Source: Timema cristinae (taxonomy: Eukaryota > Arthropoda > Insecta > Phasmatodea > Timematidae). From it: a DNA stretch of 64,000 nucleotides. Shown here piece after piece: positions 13,001 through 62,884 of the stretch. The DNA is taken from positions 74,859,705 through 74,923,704 of the forward strand of contig JBCFYV010011172.1 of NCBI GenBank assembly GCA_039000515.1. Reading direction: 5' to 3'. Numbering within the stretch: the stretch's first letter is position 1; each line of letters begins with the position of its first letter. Below the pieces are notes generated by a model. That model searched no databases. It was not told where the DNA came from and saw only the letters and a program-made list of their open reading frames with translations. Both the position numbers and the translations under genes were made by a program.

Positions 13001-13197
13001 AAAGATTAGTAATGAGGAGTCTAACAGGCCCTTTTAAAATGACATGTTTGAGATGAATACTAATTGTTACTTCACAATCTTGTTGCAGTTTTGTGTGTTA
13101 CTCTATATATTACTTCAGAGGAAAACCTAACACAGCTAACCAAGAACAAAAAAATGAAACAGAGGCTGAAAATTCCATGTTACCAAAGTTCACATAG
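3853..13197 (+). CDS. SLC40A1: Ferroportin-type iron exporter (SLC40A1 family), seven exons, N-terminus not in view
   Basis: Spliced exons 3853-4094, 4828-4968, 5703-5971, 10160-10308, 10716-10890, 11406-11604 and 13089-13197 encode about 430 residues, corresponding to human ferroportin from about residue 88 to the C-terminus. Recognisable blocks are [61 protein letters not shown] and YPAQFGYC. The family is a 12-helix plasma-membrane carrier exporting Fe2+. All exon phases agree, provided one C is restored in each of the first two exons (near 4040 and 4878); these are assembly errors in C runs or disabling mutations. The human hepcidin/metal-site residues C326 and H507 align with Ala and Lys. 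About 85 N-terminal residues are missing. The TAG stop is at 13,195-13,197. Confidence 0.88.
4345..4525 (-). mobile_element. SINE family C, minus orientation, old copy
   Basis: On the minus strand there is a tRNA-like head (CTCAACTCAATCGGTAGCTT, then GTCGGGTTTGATC as B-box) followed by a body like those at 25,873 and 34,092. It lies in the intron between ferroportin exons a and b. Boundaries are approximate. Confidence 0.65.
4828..4968 (+). CDS. SLC40A1: Ferroportin exon b, one-base deletion
   Basis: The acceptor ACACCCCCAG precedes 4828 and the donor GTAAGG follows 4968. It encodes [16 protein letters not shown], then after a frame change at the CCC run (4876-4878) it continues [20 protein letters not shown] and [10 protein letters not shown]. 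Human ferroportin has [20 protein letters not shown] at this place. One extra C gives the conserved Ala-Pro and the correct phase into exon c. Confidence 0.85.
4969..5702. other. Ferroportin intron
   Basis: There is a possible old tRNA-like SINE head at about 5,040-5,075 (GGTTCGAATCCTAG). The rest is AT-rich without recognisable features. Confidence 0.5.
5703..5971 (+). CDS. SLC40A1: Ferroportin exon c (intracellular loop and following helix)
   Basis: The acceptor CTCCTCATGCAG precedes 5703 and the donor GTATGA follows 5971. With the preceding GA it reads [20 protein letters not shown], matching the VEYVLLWKVYQKTPAL block of the human protein. A variable cytoplasmic loop follows, then [20 protein letters not shown] and [16 protein letters not shown]. 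The residue after FD is Ala where human ferroportin has Cys326. The exon is intact. Confidence 0.92.
7867..8126 (+). mobile_element. tRNA-derived SINE, family B (full length)
   Basis: The head CCCGCCTCGGTGGCATAGTT with GGCTAACGCGC and the B-box GAGGTTCGAATTTC are unlike the head of family A. The 3' end ATTAGCGTAA...ATAACCCGAACGGGTAGTAA with GACGTGGTGCTAAATGTTAT is the same tail as family A. Flanks AATTTTGTGC and AATTTTAGTGC form a near-perfect target duplication. An older relative occurs at 37,610-37,815. Confidence 0.88.
8640..8835 (-). repeat. Five degenerate primer-binding-site-like modules
   Basis: On the minus strand the phrase ATAATTGGCGCYC followed by a short G/C-rich word recurs at about 45-bp intervals: near 8,810, 8,775, 8,728, 8,698 and 8,648. 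The two best are AATTGGCGCCCAAACGCG and ATTGGCGCTCAACTCGGGGC, which resemble retroelement primer binding sites for tRNA-Lys (TGGCGCCCAACGTGGGGC). The copies are diverged and the tRNA link is inference. Confidence 0.5.
8934..9680 (-). mobile_element. Gag-like fragment of an LTR retrotransposon
   Basis: The minus-strand frame at 8934-9386 encodes 150 residues with the capsid-like pattern [58 protein letters not shown], as in Gag proteins of Ty3/Gypsy-type or related insect LTR elements. Upstream (9,387-9,680) are disrupted frames rich in Gln, Lys and Glu that suggest a coiled coil. No protease, polymerase or LTRs are visible. It is a broken element inside the ferroportin intron. Confidence 0.65.
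9700..9727. mobile_element. Solitary hAT terminal repeat
   Basis: CGTTGAGAACCACTG is the same right end as in the element at 2,126-2,778. No matching left end was found, so it is a fragment. Confidence 0.5.
10160..10308 (+). CDS. SLC40A1: Ferroportin exon d
   Basis: The acceptor TTCTATTCCAG precedes 10160 and the donor GTAAGT follows 10308. The correct frame reads [20 protein letters not shown] then [20 protein letters not shown] and GLGSE. This matches the SQGLSGSILSILMGASAITG region of the family. The start phase (two bases) completes the single G left by exon c. Confidence 0.9.
10716..10890 (+). CDS. SLC40A1: Ferroportin exon e (extracellular loop and helix)
   Basis: The acceptor TTTCCCTGTTGAG lies before 10716. 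It encodes [20 protein letters not shown], then a hydrophilic loop with two N-glycosylation-type sequons (NGT, NNS), then [14 protein letters not shown]. The TTG|GTGAGT donor at 10,895 looks stronger but leaves exon f out of frame. Ending at 10,890 with the weak GTTTGG donor gives the expected GLW. The downstream boundary is therefore uncertain by 5 bases. Confidence 0.82.
11406..11604 (+). CDS. SLC40A1: Ferroportin exon f
   Basis: The acceptor TATCCGCCAG precedes and GTGAGT follows. It encodes [40 protein letters not shown] and [20 protein letters not shown], matching the [20 protein letters not shown] and RGIINGVQNSMN blocks of the human protein. The Lys in DMLKS occupies the position of human His507. 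Confidence 0.92.
11935..12260 (+). mobile_element. tRNA-derived SINE, family D
   Basis: The head GCCCTGTGGTGTAGTGGTCA has an A-box (GTAGTGG) and GAGTTGAATTCCTGG is a B-box-like segment. A body with GCCTGGGCACCGTTCTGTGC follows. It lies in the last ferroportin intron. No copy of the A/B-type tail is present, so this is a separate family. The 3' boundary is approximate. Confidence 0.65.
12420..12650. repeat. Dispersed repeat R1, copy 1
   Basis: The phrases GGTGGTTCAGAACC, TAGGATGAATTTAAC and CCCCAGACCAGTAATTTA recur in 27,458-27,640 and its duplicate at 53,441. A partial match is near 35,930-35,990. Orientation and class are unknown. Confidence 0.65.
13089..13197 (+). CDS. SLC40A1: Ferroportin last exon with stop
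   Basis: The acceptor CTTGTTGCAG precedes it. With GG from exon f it reads [20 protein letters not shown], then a short polar tail ending MLPKFT and TAG. This is the last membrane helix followed by a short cytoplasmic tail, shorter than in human ferroportin. Confidence 0.88.
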
Positions 13198-13336
13198 CTC
13201 AACCTCTACAGGATGCCTCATGAAGAAAAATATGACATGTACACTTAAATACTAGAGTAAGTTTTATTTAATTTTAAGTTTTCTGATTTACTTCTACACA
13301 ATTCCTGAGATTGCTTATAAAGATTTTATATTCTTT

Positions 13337-13342
13337 AATAAA
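13337..13342 (+). promoter_or_regulatory. Candidate polyadenylation signal of the ferroportin gene
   Basis: AATAAA lies 139 bases after the stop codon. The region is very AT-rich, so chance occurrence is possible. Confidence 0.4.
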
Positions 13343-14894
13343 TAATTATAAAATATTATTTTTTATAATATTACTCTTAATAATATAAAAGCAATAGTAA
13401 ATTTTATTTAATCAAGTTTTCCATTTTTCTTCTACAAAACTCTGTGAGATACCTTATAAATAGGGACATGAAAAATTTACATTTGCAATAACACAAATTT
13501 ATACTCAAATTCTGTTTTCATGCAAATAACATTGATTTAATTTTTTTTAAATATATATAAACACAATTTATTTGTAATTCGGCAAATACCACGTCATGCA
13601 ATATAATTTTAAACATAATAATAATGGCGATAGCCCTATGCCAGGGCTGCTGTTTATATGTTAGTATTAGATTTTTCAGATTTTGGCTTGGCTTTTTTTT
13701 AGGTTAATTATATAGACCTTGGTACAGGTGGTCATGTTTGGACAAAATTATATCATCTGTAATTTTACATTTTTATTCCCTTATTATCTGATAGTAGTTT
13801 AATCTTCTATAACATGTTTCCGTGTTATTATTGTTTGGTCTAAATAAAAGTTGATAGTTGATTATTACATTACTAAGCGTGAAATCTTTTGTGTTTTTAT
13901 ATTTGATTTTTCTCTGAATATGTTAATAAATAGTTATATACATAATATTACTCATATTTACATAAATAATATTTTCAGCATATAATATCCATTTTTGAGA
14001 AAAATAACACCATTTTCTCCCTAAAAATAACCTCACCTTTTGCATGTCTCTACTTATAAGATTTTCTTTTCTTTAATAAACCATTATACGGTATATATAT
14101 ATTTTTTATACTACAATTAAAAGTATAAAAGTAAATTATGAAAATATGTTACACCAAAGTCAATTAATTGTATTTTATGACAAAACTCTGGTAAAATTGG
14201 CTTTCACTAGTGGTAAGTGCATGGCTGCTGATTTACAGTATTTGCATTACGTCACATCGACAAAAGAGTACTTTTGTAGATTAGCTCTTAACTCGGGAGG
14301 CCACAGTTTAAATCTTGTTCTGGTGTATTGATGGTGTTTTTTTCTATCTCCTCTCCAGTAAAATGCCGTTATCTCCTTAAAGTTATTCCACTTAAATGTC
14401 AGGAATTGGGAAATGGAAAGGGAAAATCAATGTTGACAAACTTAGGTTTATTAATTGTAGCACAAGGGCAGAATAACTTTTGAAACTTAAAATAGTTTTT
14501 TTTGGACAAATATTAGTTTATATATGTGCACTATATCATTTTCTTATAATAAAAACCGTGTGGGAACACTGTATAATAATTAATATTACTTTAACGTGTT
14601 TGTACAGTACTGTACAGGTTTTTTATTTATTTCCAAGCAATCAGAGAATTATTTATTTTATAATTTGTTTCTTATAAGTTATTTTAAGTTTGTATGTTCA
14701 AAGGCCATTACTGGCTATCTACACTTAGCAAGATATGCCTCCTCAAGTAATATTACTCAGGAAGGAACCTAAGCCTCTTGGGTCTGAATCCGACACACTA
14801 TTCAGACATCCAACTTAGTCATTAACACACACTAGTGACTTAAGGACAGAGGCTATGAAGTTTTGTGAATTACAAAAGCTCTCCCCTGTTTTTA

Positions 14895-15291
14895 CAGTGT
14901 GTCCAGCTAAACTGGATTTTAAAATTTTCTGACTTTTCCAGAGCCAATTTACAACTTTTCCAGTCATTATTAATTACAAATATTATTTTATTAAGTTCAA
15001 AACTTAATACAATAATATTTTTAGACATGTAAAGTAATCAAATTCATGCGCATAACCATGGCTAAGTAGGTATGGTAGAGGGGTGAAAAGACCACAAGAG
15101 AATCACATGTTGACTTTAAAAATTCTCAACAGGGAAAATTGTGTTAGATTAGCAGTGAGTATTAACTAAAAAAAAAAAAAGTGACTATTGTAAATAAAAT
15201 GTCTGTATTCTTAGTGAAGATGTGAAAATTCCACATATAGTAGATACAATTTCCTGACATTTCTCTGTTTTCCAGGTCACTGGACACCCTG
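14895..15291. mobile_element. Non-autonomous hAT-like element
   Basis: The left end CAGTGTGTCCAG and right end CTGGACACCCTG are near-complementary, and TTTTCCAG motifs recur near both ends. The flanking octamers do not match, so a target duplication is not supported and the limits are provisional. Confidence 0.55.
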
Positions 15292-16059
15292 TCACTATTT
15301 AATGAGCTTTATAGCCTGAGGCAAAAATCTTGAGTTATCAAAAGAATTGAATTAACTTGAGTCACAAAGTCACTTTATTAATGTTTTAGTCTTGCCAATC
15401 AATTACCAAGTAAGTGATAAGCTACAGCGCACATTGAAAAAAAAAGTGAATAAAAATTATTCTAAATTTTAAATTAAACTAGAATTTGTACAATATAAAT
15501 AACCATACCACATTTAGGTTGTGATCAATTGATCATGAATCATGAATTAATAATAAAGAGACAAAATACTTTCATGTAAACAAGTTTTACCCTGCAGAAT
15601 TGCAGAGCAATTTATAATTGCACAAAAATTGATCTTGAGTGCTTGTTTCTAAAAAGTGGCAAGGTTCATATATGTATATGTCCACTCTGATTCAAACTAG
15701 ACTTTAAATAAAAGAGAAAAAACAAACAAACCCAGAAATGACAGCTCTTAAAATACACAACATTTATGTGATAGCAGATTAGATGGATTAAGTCTGTGTT
15801 TGAATCCTCCAAAACACTCACCTAATGGCTATTGGTTATATCCGTGTGTTTTAACCTCCAAAACTCTAGTTTATATCATTTTTCCAACTTCCGGTGTGTT
15901 TCTACTGAGGTTTCAGATTATCAAATACTGATATACAGTTTTCGTTCAGAGCAAGCCATGTATGTTTGTTGTTATGTAATTTTCAAAAACATAAATTAAA
16001 AATACTTTCAATGACAAAGTTTATTAAAGCTATAAGGTTTTAGTATGAACTTAACTTAA

Positions 16060-16413
16060 ACACTGAAAGGAGGATAGAAGGGCAAGGCCTACACACTTAC
16101 TAGAAAATGGTAGGCCTCAAAGATCACAATTAAAACACATAATTATGTAATTTTCAGTGTACATTAGTACCCTTCTTTAGCAGGAGAGAGTAGAAAACAA
16201 ACTGGACTATGGCAGCATCTATATATAGATCATGGTCACTTAGATACTATTGTTGCCTGTTTCTTGATAAAAAATAAGTTTAGGTTTAGATTCTGCAGGT
16301 GCCTGATGTACCCCAAAAATTACATAATTATGTGTTTTTATTGTGAACATTGAGGCCTAGAATTTTTGGTAAGTTTGTATGTAGGCCCTGCCCTTCTGTC
16401 CTACTTTCAATGT
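16060..16413. mobile_element. MITE with ~95-bp inverted repeats flanked by TTAA (piggyBac-like)
   Basis: The left end ACACTGAAAGGAGGATAGAA and right end TTCTGTCCTACTTTCAATGT are inverted repeats; complementarity continues about 95 bp inward (for example ACATAATTATGT on both sides). TTAA is present immediately outside both ends (16,056 and 16,414), the target site of piggyBac-type elements. Relatives lie at 28,120 and 28,680. Its right arm carries TTTATT (AATAAA on the minus strand, 16,337-16,342), about 290 bases past the DDX46 stop, so it could supply that gene's polyadenylation signal. Confidence 0.8.
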
Positions 16414-16631
16414 TTAATTTAATATAGCCGTTTGGCACCATTTTTCCTTGGTATGAACTTAAACAATCTTTTGGTTGGTGTGTGAAATTACCAGTAGATA
16501 GCAGTGATATGATATCCAAATAATGTGACGCATCGACCATATGTAAAAGGCAAACTGAGGAGATCCTCTTGACACAACCATACTGTGGCCTGGTTTGCAC
16601 ACATCATTGATAAAGCCAAATGTGCACCCAT

Positions 16632-36379
<19,748 letters not shown>

Positions 36380-36760
36380 TCATCTATCAGTGTTTACAAC
36401 CTCCAGCCAACTTTTTAACTTGCCACCATCTTACTCAATCTCTCCATCATTCTTCTTCCCTAACTTTAGTTCAATCTTCTACCCTTGCCTGAACAGTGAA
36501 CTCCCTTAGCAATCTGACCTTCCCACCTCCTTCTTGTCATCCCTCGTGACCTTATTCTGTCCCTTTAGGCTCCAACATTCTTTTTGGCCATCTCTCTCTT
36601 CCCATTCTCTTGAAATGCCTGTAACACTTCATCCTTGCTTCCTCTATCATCTCATTCAGTCCTTGTATTCCGGCTGTTCATAATTCTACCTCGTTTCTTA
36701 GCCTGGTGATATCCAGAATGTTCCTCAATGTTATACCAATTGGTATACTTTCCAGGCATT
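36380..36760 (-). mobile_element. Non-LTR retrotransposon C-terminal remnant
   Basis: The minus strand contains FKRMG and ERWPKRMLEPKGTE-like pieces, the post-RT segment seen in arthropod LINEs (consensus HVxRMxxxRWPKRVLEW). Frames are broken. Confidence 0.6.
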
Positions 36761-37609
36761 ATTTTAATCAATCATCCATGATTGGTTGCATACCTTATCA
36801 TAGGTACACAGTATTATTTGTAGGCATGTGCAAAGCTTTAAAATGTCAAATTCAAAGTCAAAGGTTAAATCTCCTTCACTTCGACACCACAACAACCATG
36901 GCATATTTGAAAAATTTCGAAGGAAAGATACAACTTGGATACACTATTAACTGATTTGATATCTCTCACTAAATATTACATATTTCAAGACATGGTAGTT
37001 TTAGAACCACTACTAAACAGTATTTTAACCTGGACTAGTAGTTAAATACCAACAGCCATGACACAAGATAGTCTAGTGAATATGCCACTTTGAAGAGGTT
37101 CATTGAAATGCAGAGCTGGCCAGCAGGGCTATTATGACCAAGATGCAAAACAAATTTGTGACTTTTAGCAGAGAGATGCTAGACTTAGCGTCAAAAGTTA
37201 TTAAGGTCGACTACTTTGCGAAAACTAAGTCCTTGCAAGCGCAAATATTTTCCTAGTAGAGTGACACTAAGTTGCGCAGACATTTAACTTGTCCTTTGGT
37301 TTGCATTACGAGGTTATTTTTGCTAGATTTTGTAATTTATTAGGTGTTTTGTGTGTTTTTGACATAATCTAACTTTAAATAGGCCTATTATCATAATGTA
37401 GACCAAGAGTGGGGAGAGTACACTTACACTGAATGTTAAAAGAATATTTTCTTTGAAATATAACACCATCAAAATGCATTACTATTTATCATCAATACAT
37501 TGATAATGGGACACTCCAATAATAAAATTAATTGTTTGTAAGTTTCATAATAGGTGGAGGTTAGTTAGGCTTTAACATATTAGGGATCTTAGTAGTCTGT
37601 TGACCCACC

Positions 37610-37815
37610 TCATGGGGTAACATTGACCAAGACGTTAGTCTCTTTGGTCTAATTTTACAGTGGTGGGGAGGTTGGGATTTGAATCCTAGCTTAGTGTGGT
37701 GAGTGGTTTTATTTTAATAAAGATTTTACCACTCTCCCTCTAAACAAATACAAATAATTTTATTCTATAACTCAACCTTTATCATCTATAGCCTATTAGA
37801 GTAAGACACGTGGAC
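37610..37815 (+). mobile_element. Old SINE family B copy
   Basis: A degenerate B-box GGGATTTGAATCCTAGC is followed by GTGGTTTTATTTTAATAAAG and CCACTCTCCCTCTAAAC, aligning with GTGGTTTTTCCTAAATGG and CCACTCTCCTTCCACGC at 7,970-8,010, and ends near TATTAGAGTAA (ATTAGCGTAA in family B). Confidence 0.65.
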
Positions 37816-38644
37816 AGATCAGTTGTCAATGCTATAAAAAGGTAGGCCTATTCTGTTTAAGATGCCTCAACAAAACTTTAATAATGTAGTCCTATTTAAA
37901 CTGAATCGTACATACAGTAGTAATTACTATCCATATTAATGTGAGTTGTAGGCCTATGAATTAATATTGCAGCCAAGACTGGAAATAATCAAAATATGCC
38001 CTAGATTAATGTTTTACATGTGGTATGGTTTATGCCTAGGCTTTTTAATCATAAAAGATTTACTAAATTTATCACTTAACCAAAGTCTCAAGAATTCCCT
38101 TTATATAAAATATGCATTTTATTATTTTTAACCATCCAAACCACCCTCTCTTTCACTTTATTGTTAACTTAGTAGACTGACTAGGTATAAATGCCCATTG
38201 TTTTGACATTAAGTTGTTGAAAATATTCAGTGTAAATACTATTTTTGGCAGTTATTGAACGCTTTCATCAACTTTAAATAACTAGTTTTATTTTCTAAAA
38301 TCTTCACACAACATATTACACTTGTTCTGGTATCAACACAAATATATGAAGAATAAAGCATTGGGCCGTAAAGCATACATATTACAAAAAAACATTGTTT
38401 ATTTATTGGCCAACTTCTCATAATAATTCATTTCCCTGTGTGACATTACTATCTGAATGCATATTTCACATTATGATTTTTTGACTAAAATATGTTGTGT
38501 GTATTGAATAATGTAGACCTAGTATATGTTTTCATTTCAAACTGTAAGCAAACAAAATGATTCAAGAGATCTAATAAATTAAGCTAGGTTAAATCTTTCT
38601 TGCAAATAATGTGACTAGTGTCTAATAAAGTAAAGGCAGCAGCT

Positions 38645-38797
38645 AGGTACCTGGACATACTTGCAACCCATAACAGTAGTGAAAGATTTTTCTCCACAGT
38701 AGGCAACATAGTGACAGAAAGGCGTCAAAATTTGTTTCCGGTACATGTTCGACAACTTGCTTTTCTGAATGACGATTTAGAAAGTAGGCCGACTTGA
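38645..38797 (+). pseudogene. hAT transposase C-terminal (dimerisation) fragment
   Basis: The frame reads RYLDILATHNSSERFFSTVG, NIVTERRQNLFPVHVRQLAF and LNDDLESRPT then TGA. The SSERFFSTVGNIVTERR motif is the hAT C-terminal dimerisation region (consensus SERxFSxAGxIVxxxR). Upstream coding sequence is absent. A possible left end CAGAGCTGGCCAG lies at about 37,111. Confidence 0.8.
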
Positions 38798-39189
38798 CTA
38801 AATATTATTTTTGTGCAATTTTTATGTGTTTATGTGTATGTTCTAAAGATTTTTATTTTCTTTGTTTTTATAATGATAACATTCCAATAATATGCAAATG
38901 AAATACTTTTTAACTATTTGTGTTTTATTTTGTTTTCTTAAACAGAAATAAATTTAGATATGGTGTGTCAGCATAAAATAATAGTGTGTGTTTTGACTTT
39001 TTCTCTACGCCTTTATTTTAACCTAGATGTAAAACTAGTTATTGGTTAATTTAAAAATTAAAAGCAATGCTAAGTGACAACAACAAAAATCCTATCTTCA
39101 ACTTCGACTTTTCTTCGCATGTTTTAAGCTTCGTTTCTACTTTGCACATATGATTTGTACAGACTCCTTTAGAAATTAAATACAACTTC

Positions 39190-39420
39190 TTTTTTACATA
39201 CCAAATCCCTCGCATACTTGTAGAATGCATCTCTTTGATGTCCCCTCTTTATTATTTCCGCCTTGTTCCTACCAGCTCCTATTAAGGTAATTTCTAAATA
39301 CTTGACGCCTCCACCTGCTTCAGCTCTACTCCATCTATTTAAATACCCTTAAGTACTCTGTTAATTTTCCTTGCTTCACTTCATTTCTTTGTTGAAATTA
39401 TCTATAAGACCAAGACCTGC
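39190..39420 (-). mobile_element. Non-LTR retrotransposon fragment
   Basis: Minus-strand pieces IDGVELKQVEA and KYLEITLIGAGRNKAEIIKR match the post-RT consensus IDGxxLExVxxFKYLGxxIxxxG of LINEs. One stop and one frame change separate them. Confidence 0.65.
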
Positions 39421-39869
39421 TTCTGTTATCCATACACATACTCTTTATTCTACTTATTACTGTAACGTGCTATTGGCCCATTTGCACGTACACTCAAAAT
39501 ACCTAATACACATGATTATCGCTTTAAATGCAAGAATAAATAAAGTCTAATAATGTGTGGCAGATATAAACTCCCTATGACATCATATTGGTGGAAAAGT
39601 CCGTATTTTAGAAAAATACCCCAACTGATGGTTCAACCCGACTTAGACGAGCTAAAAAAACTAAGATATTACACCTGGGTTGGATGTTGAAAAAGGGAAG
39701 ACTGACTTTCTTGTGGTGTACTCAGTGGCCGTGGGCTAGAGCTAGATGTCGCTTGGCTAATTTTTAGGAAAATATCACCCCCTCCTTCCCTTGTAAAAGC
39801 CCCTTCTCGAATATGTCAGTCTATTTGTATAAAACAGCCACCCCTTGTTTCATTTTTTGTATTCTATTG

Positions 39870-40064
39870 TATCGATTCACCGAAGAAACAACTTGGTCAT
39901 AAACCTACATCGGCGGACTAAGCAACTGGTGATTACAAAGTGTGAGGGGTCGATCTCTCCTCCTCGCCACAGATGAAGCCACGTTTGAGACAGGGAGTAT
40001 TTGGGTTCAGTAATCTTCATTAAAGTCTTTGTGCTCTTTTTTACTATGTCCATATGATGTAGTT
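39870..40064. other. GC-richer sequence of unknown identity abutting the gap
   Basis: Composition differs from the AT-rich flank. A tRNA-like word GGGGTCGATCTC is present, so it may be another SINE, and the minus strand is open for about 60 codons without a recognisable domain. I cannot assign it. Confidence 0.3.
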
Positions 40065-40164
40065 NNNNNNNNNNNNNNNNNNNNNNNNNNNNNNNNNNNN
40101 NNNNNNNNNNNNNNNNNNNNNNNNNNNNNNNNNNNNNNNNNNNNNNNNNNNNNNNNNNNNNNNN
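40065..40164. other. Assembly gap of exactly 100 N
   Basis: The placeholder length is the conventional size for unknown gaps. Reading frames reported across it are artefacts. Confidence 0.99.
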
Positions 40165-61115
<20,951 letters not shown>

Positions 61116-62314
61116 TCATAATATCTGGGAGTTGAGTTCTAGTGGGGGTTGAAGTTTCTTACTTTCTCGGTGGCACGAAAACAAAAGCAGTAGGAAGAAT
61201 TAGGAGTTGACTCTGAAGGTTGCAAAGAGACATTCTTAATAGAATAACACCAATCAATATGTATTTATACAAGGAAGAAGACATGATACCGAGATGTAGG
61301 AACAAACAAGAGGGATAAGCACAATAAGGTTCTCATAATTATTGGTTCATATTTAATAGAAATAACCACAATTAAGAATGGGCTATTCAAATCGTAGGTT
61401 CCTTTAAACTGGCAGAGATATTGTATTTGATAGGGGTAAGTAAAGTCCACTTTTTGAATTCAAAGCAAAGTTTAATCAAATAACACAAAATATTCCTGAA
61501 GCTAAAAATGCCATATTTCAAAAATAATTAATATATTTTGTCTTAAAAAGATAAATTAAGTTACTATCACAAAATGTAATTTAATTATTTTGATTTTTTT
61601 AATGTGAACATTAATTTGTGATGAACTCAACAGCAGAAAAAACAAAAAACAAACATTAAGTATTTTTTAGCAAAGATTTGTAATTGAAGAATACAGGATT
61701 TCACTTTTGAGGCAAAGTGAATGAATATATGAAGCCAAGTAGAGGTTTTCGAAACTTCACACAGCCCTAGTATTTAAGTTTAAAGAATACAAAAATAATT
61801 TCAGAGTTGGAAAAAAATTTCATAATCTTTTATAGATAATATTTACTAGTTATTTAACTCAATATTGTAGAACAAACCTAAAAACTAGACCCTAGACCAT
61901 TAATTTACCACTTAATGTGAACAAAATCAGATAAAAATAGATTTTTTTTTTCAATGTGGGAAATTTAACTTATCATGCTTTATCATGTATCATCTTCAAA
62001 TTCGAGATTAGTGAAAATGAAAATTCAGATTTGGAAAAACAGTGCATTTATATCATCTTTAGTAAACCTGCATATTATACTTGCAAGGGAAATAATATCA
62101 AACAGGTCGGAAAGGGTTTCCTACTTCAGAAGAATCAAGGTAACTGTGCTGGTTAGCCCACCTATTTTAAACTATTGGTTATATTAAGCACACTGCATAC
62201 ATTTATTTAATGAAGCTAAATTGTGACTAAGATAGGTCTACACACATGAAGACTAAGAGATTCCTGCAATCATGGGTCTAGTGAGCATACAAAGCTCTGT
62301 TGTTTATTTAATCA

Positions 62315-62700
62315 TCATCTATCAGTGTTTACGACCTCCAGCCAACTTTTTAAATTGCCACCATCTTACTCGATCTCTCCATCATTCTTCTTCCCTAACT
62401 TTAGTTCAATCTTCTACCCTTGCCTGAACAGTGAACTCCCTTAGCAATCTGACCTTCCCACCTCCTTCTTGTCATCCCTCGTGACCTTATTATGTCCCTT
62501 TAGGCTCCAACATTCTTTTTGGCCATCTCTCTCTTCCCATTCTCTTGAAATGCCTGTAACACTTCATCCTTGCTTCCTCTATCATCTCATTCAGTCCTTG
62601 TATTCCGGCTGTTCATAATTCTACCTTGTTTCTTAGCCTGGCGATATCCAGAATGTTCCTCAATGTTATACCAATTGGTGTACTTTCCAGGCATTATTTT
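62315..62700 (-). mobile_element. LINE C-terminal remnant, copy 2
   Basis: Counterpart of 36,380-36,760. Confidence 0.58.
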
Positions 62701-62884
62701 AATCAATCATCCATGATTGGTTGCATACCTTATCATAGGTACACAGTATTATTTGTAGGCATGTGCAAAGCTTTAAAATGTCAAATTCAAAGTCAAAGGT
62801 TAAATCTCCTTCACTTCGACACCACAACAACCATGGCATATTTGAAAAATTTCGAAGGAAAGATACAACTTTGATACACTATTA

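Larger units (their letters stand above)
13198..16059. other. Intergenic region between convergent ferroportin and DDX46 genes
   Basis: A polyadenylation-type AATAAA is at 13,337. Two possible old SINE fragments with tRNA-like B-boxes lie near 14,280-14,400 and 15,780-15,830. The hAT-like fragment at 14,895 is listed separately. No gene was recognised. Confidence 0.65.
36950..40064. other. Single-copy flank right of copy 1, up to the gap
   Basis: The second copy has no counterpart in this window because a hAT insertion starts at the matching point. It contains the SINE, hAT and LINE pieces listed below. No DDX46 exon is visible, which implies large 5' introns. Confidence 0.65.
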
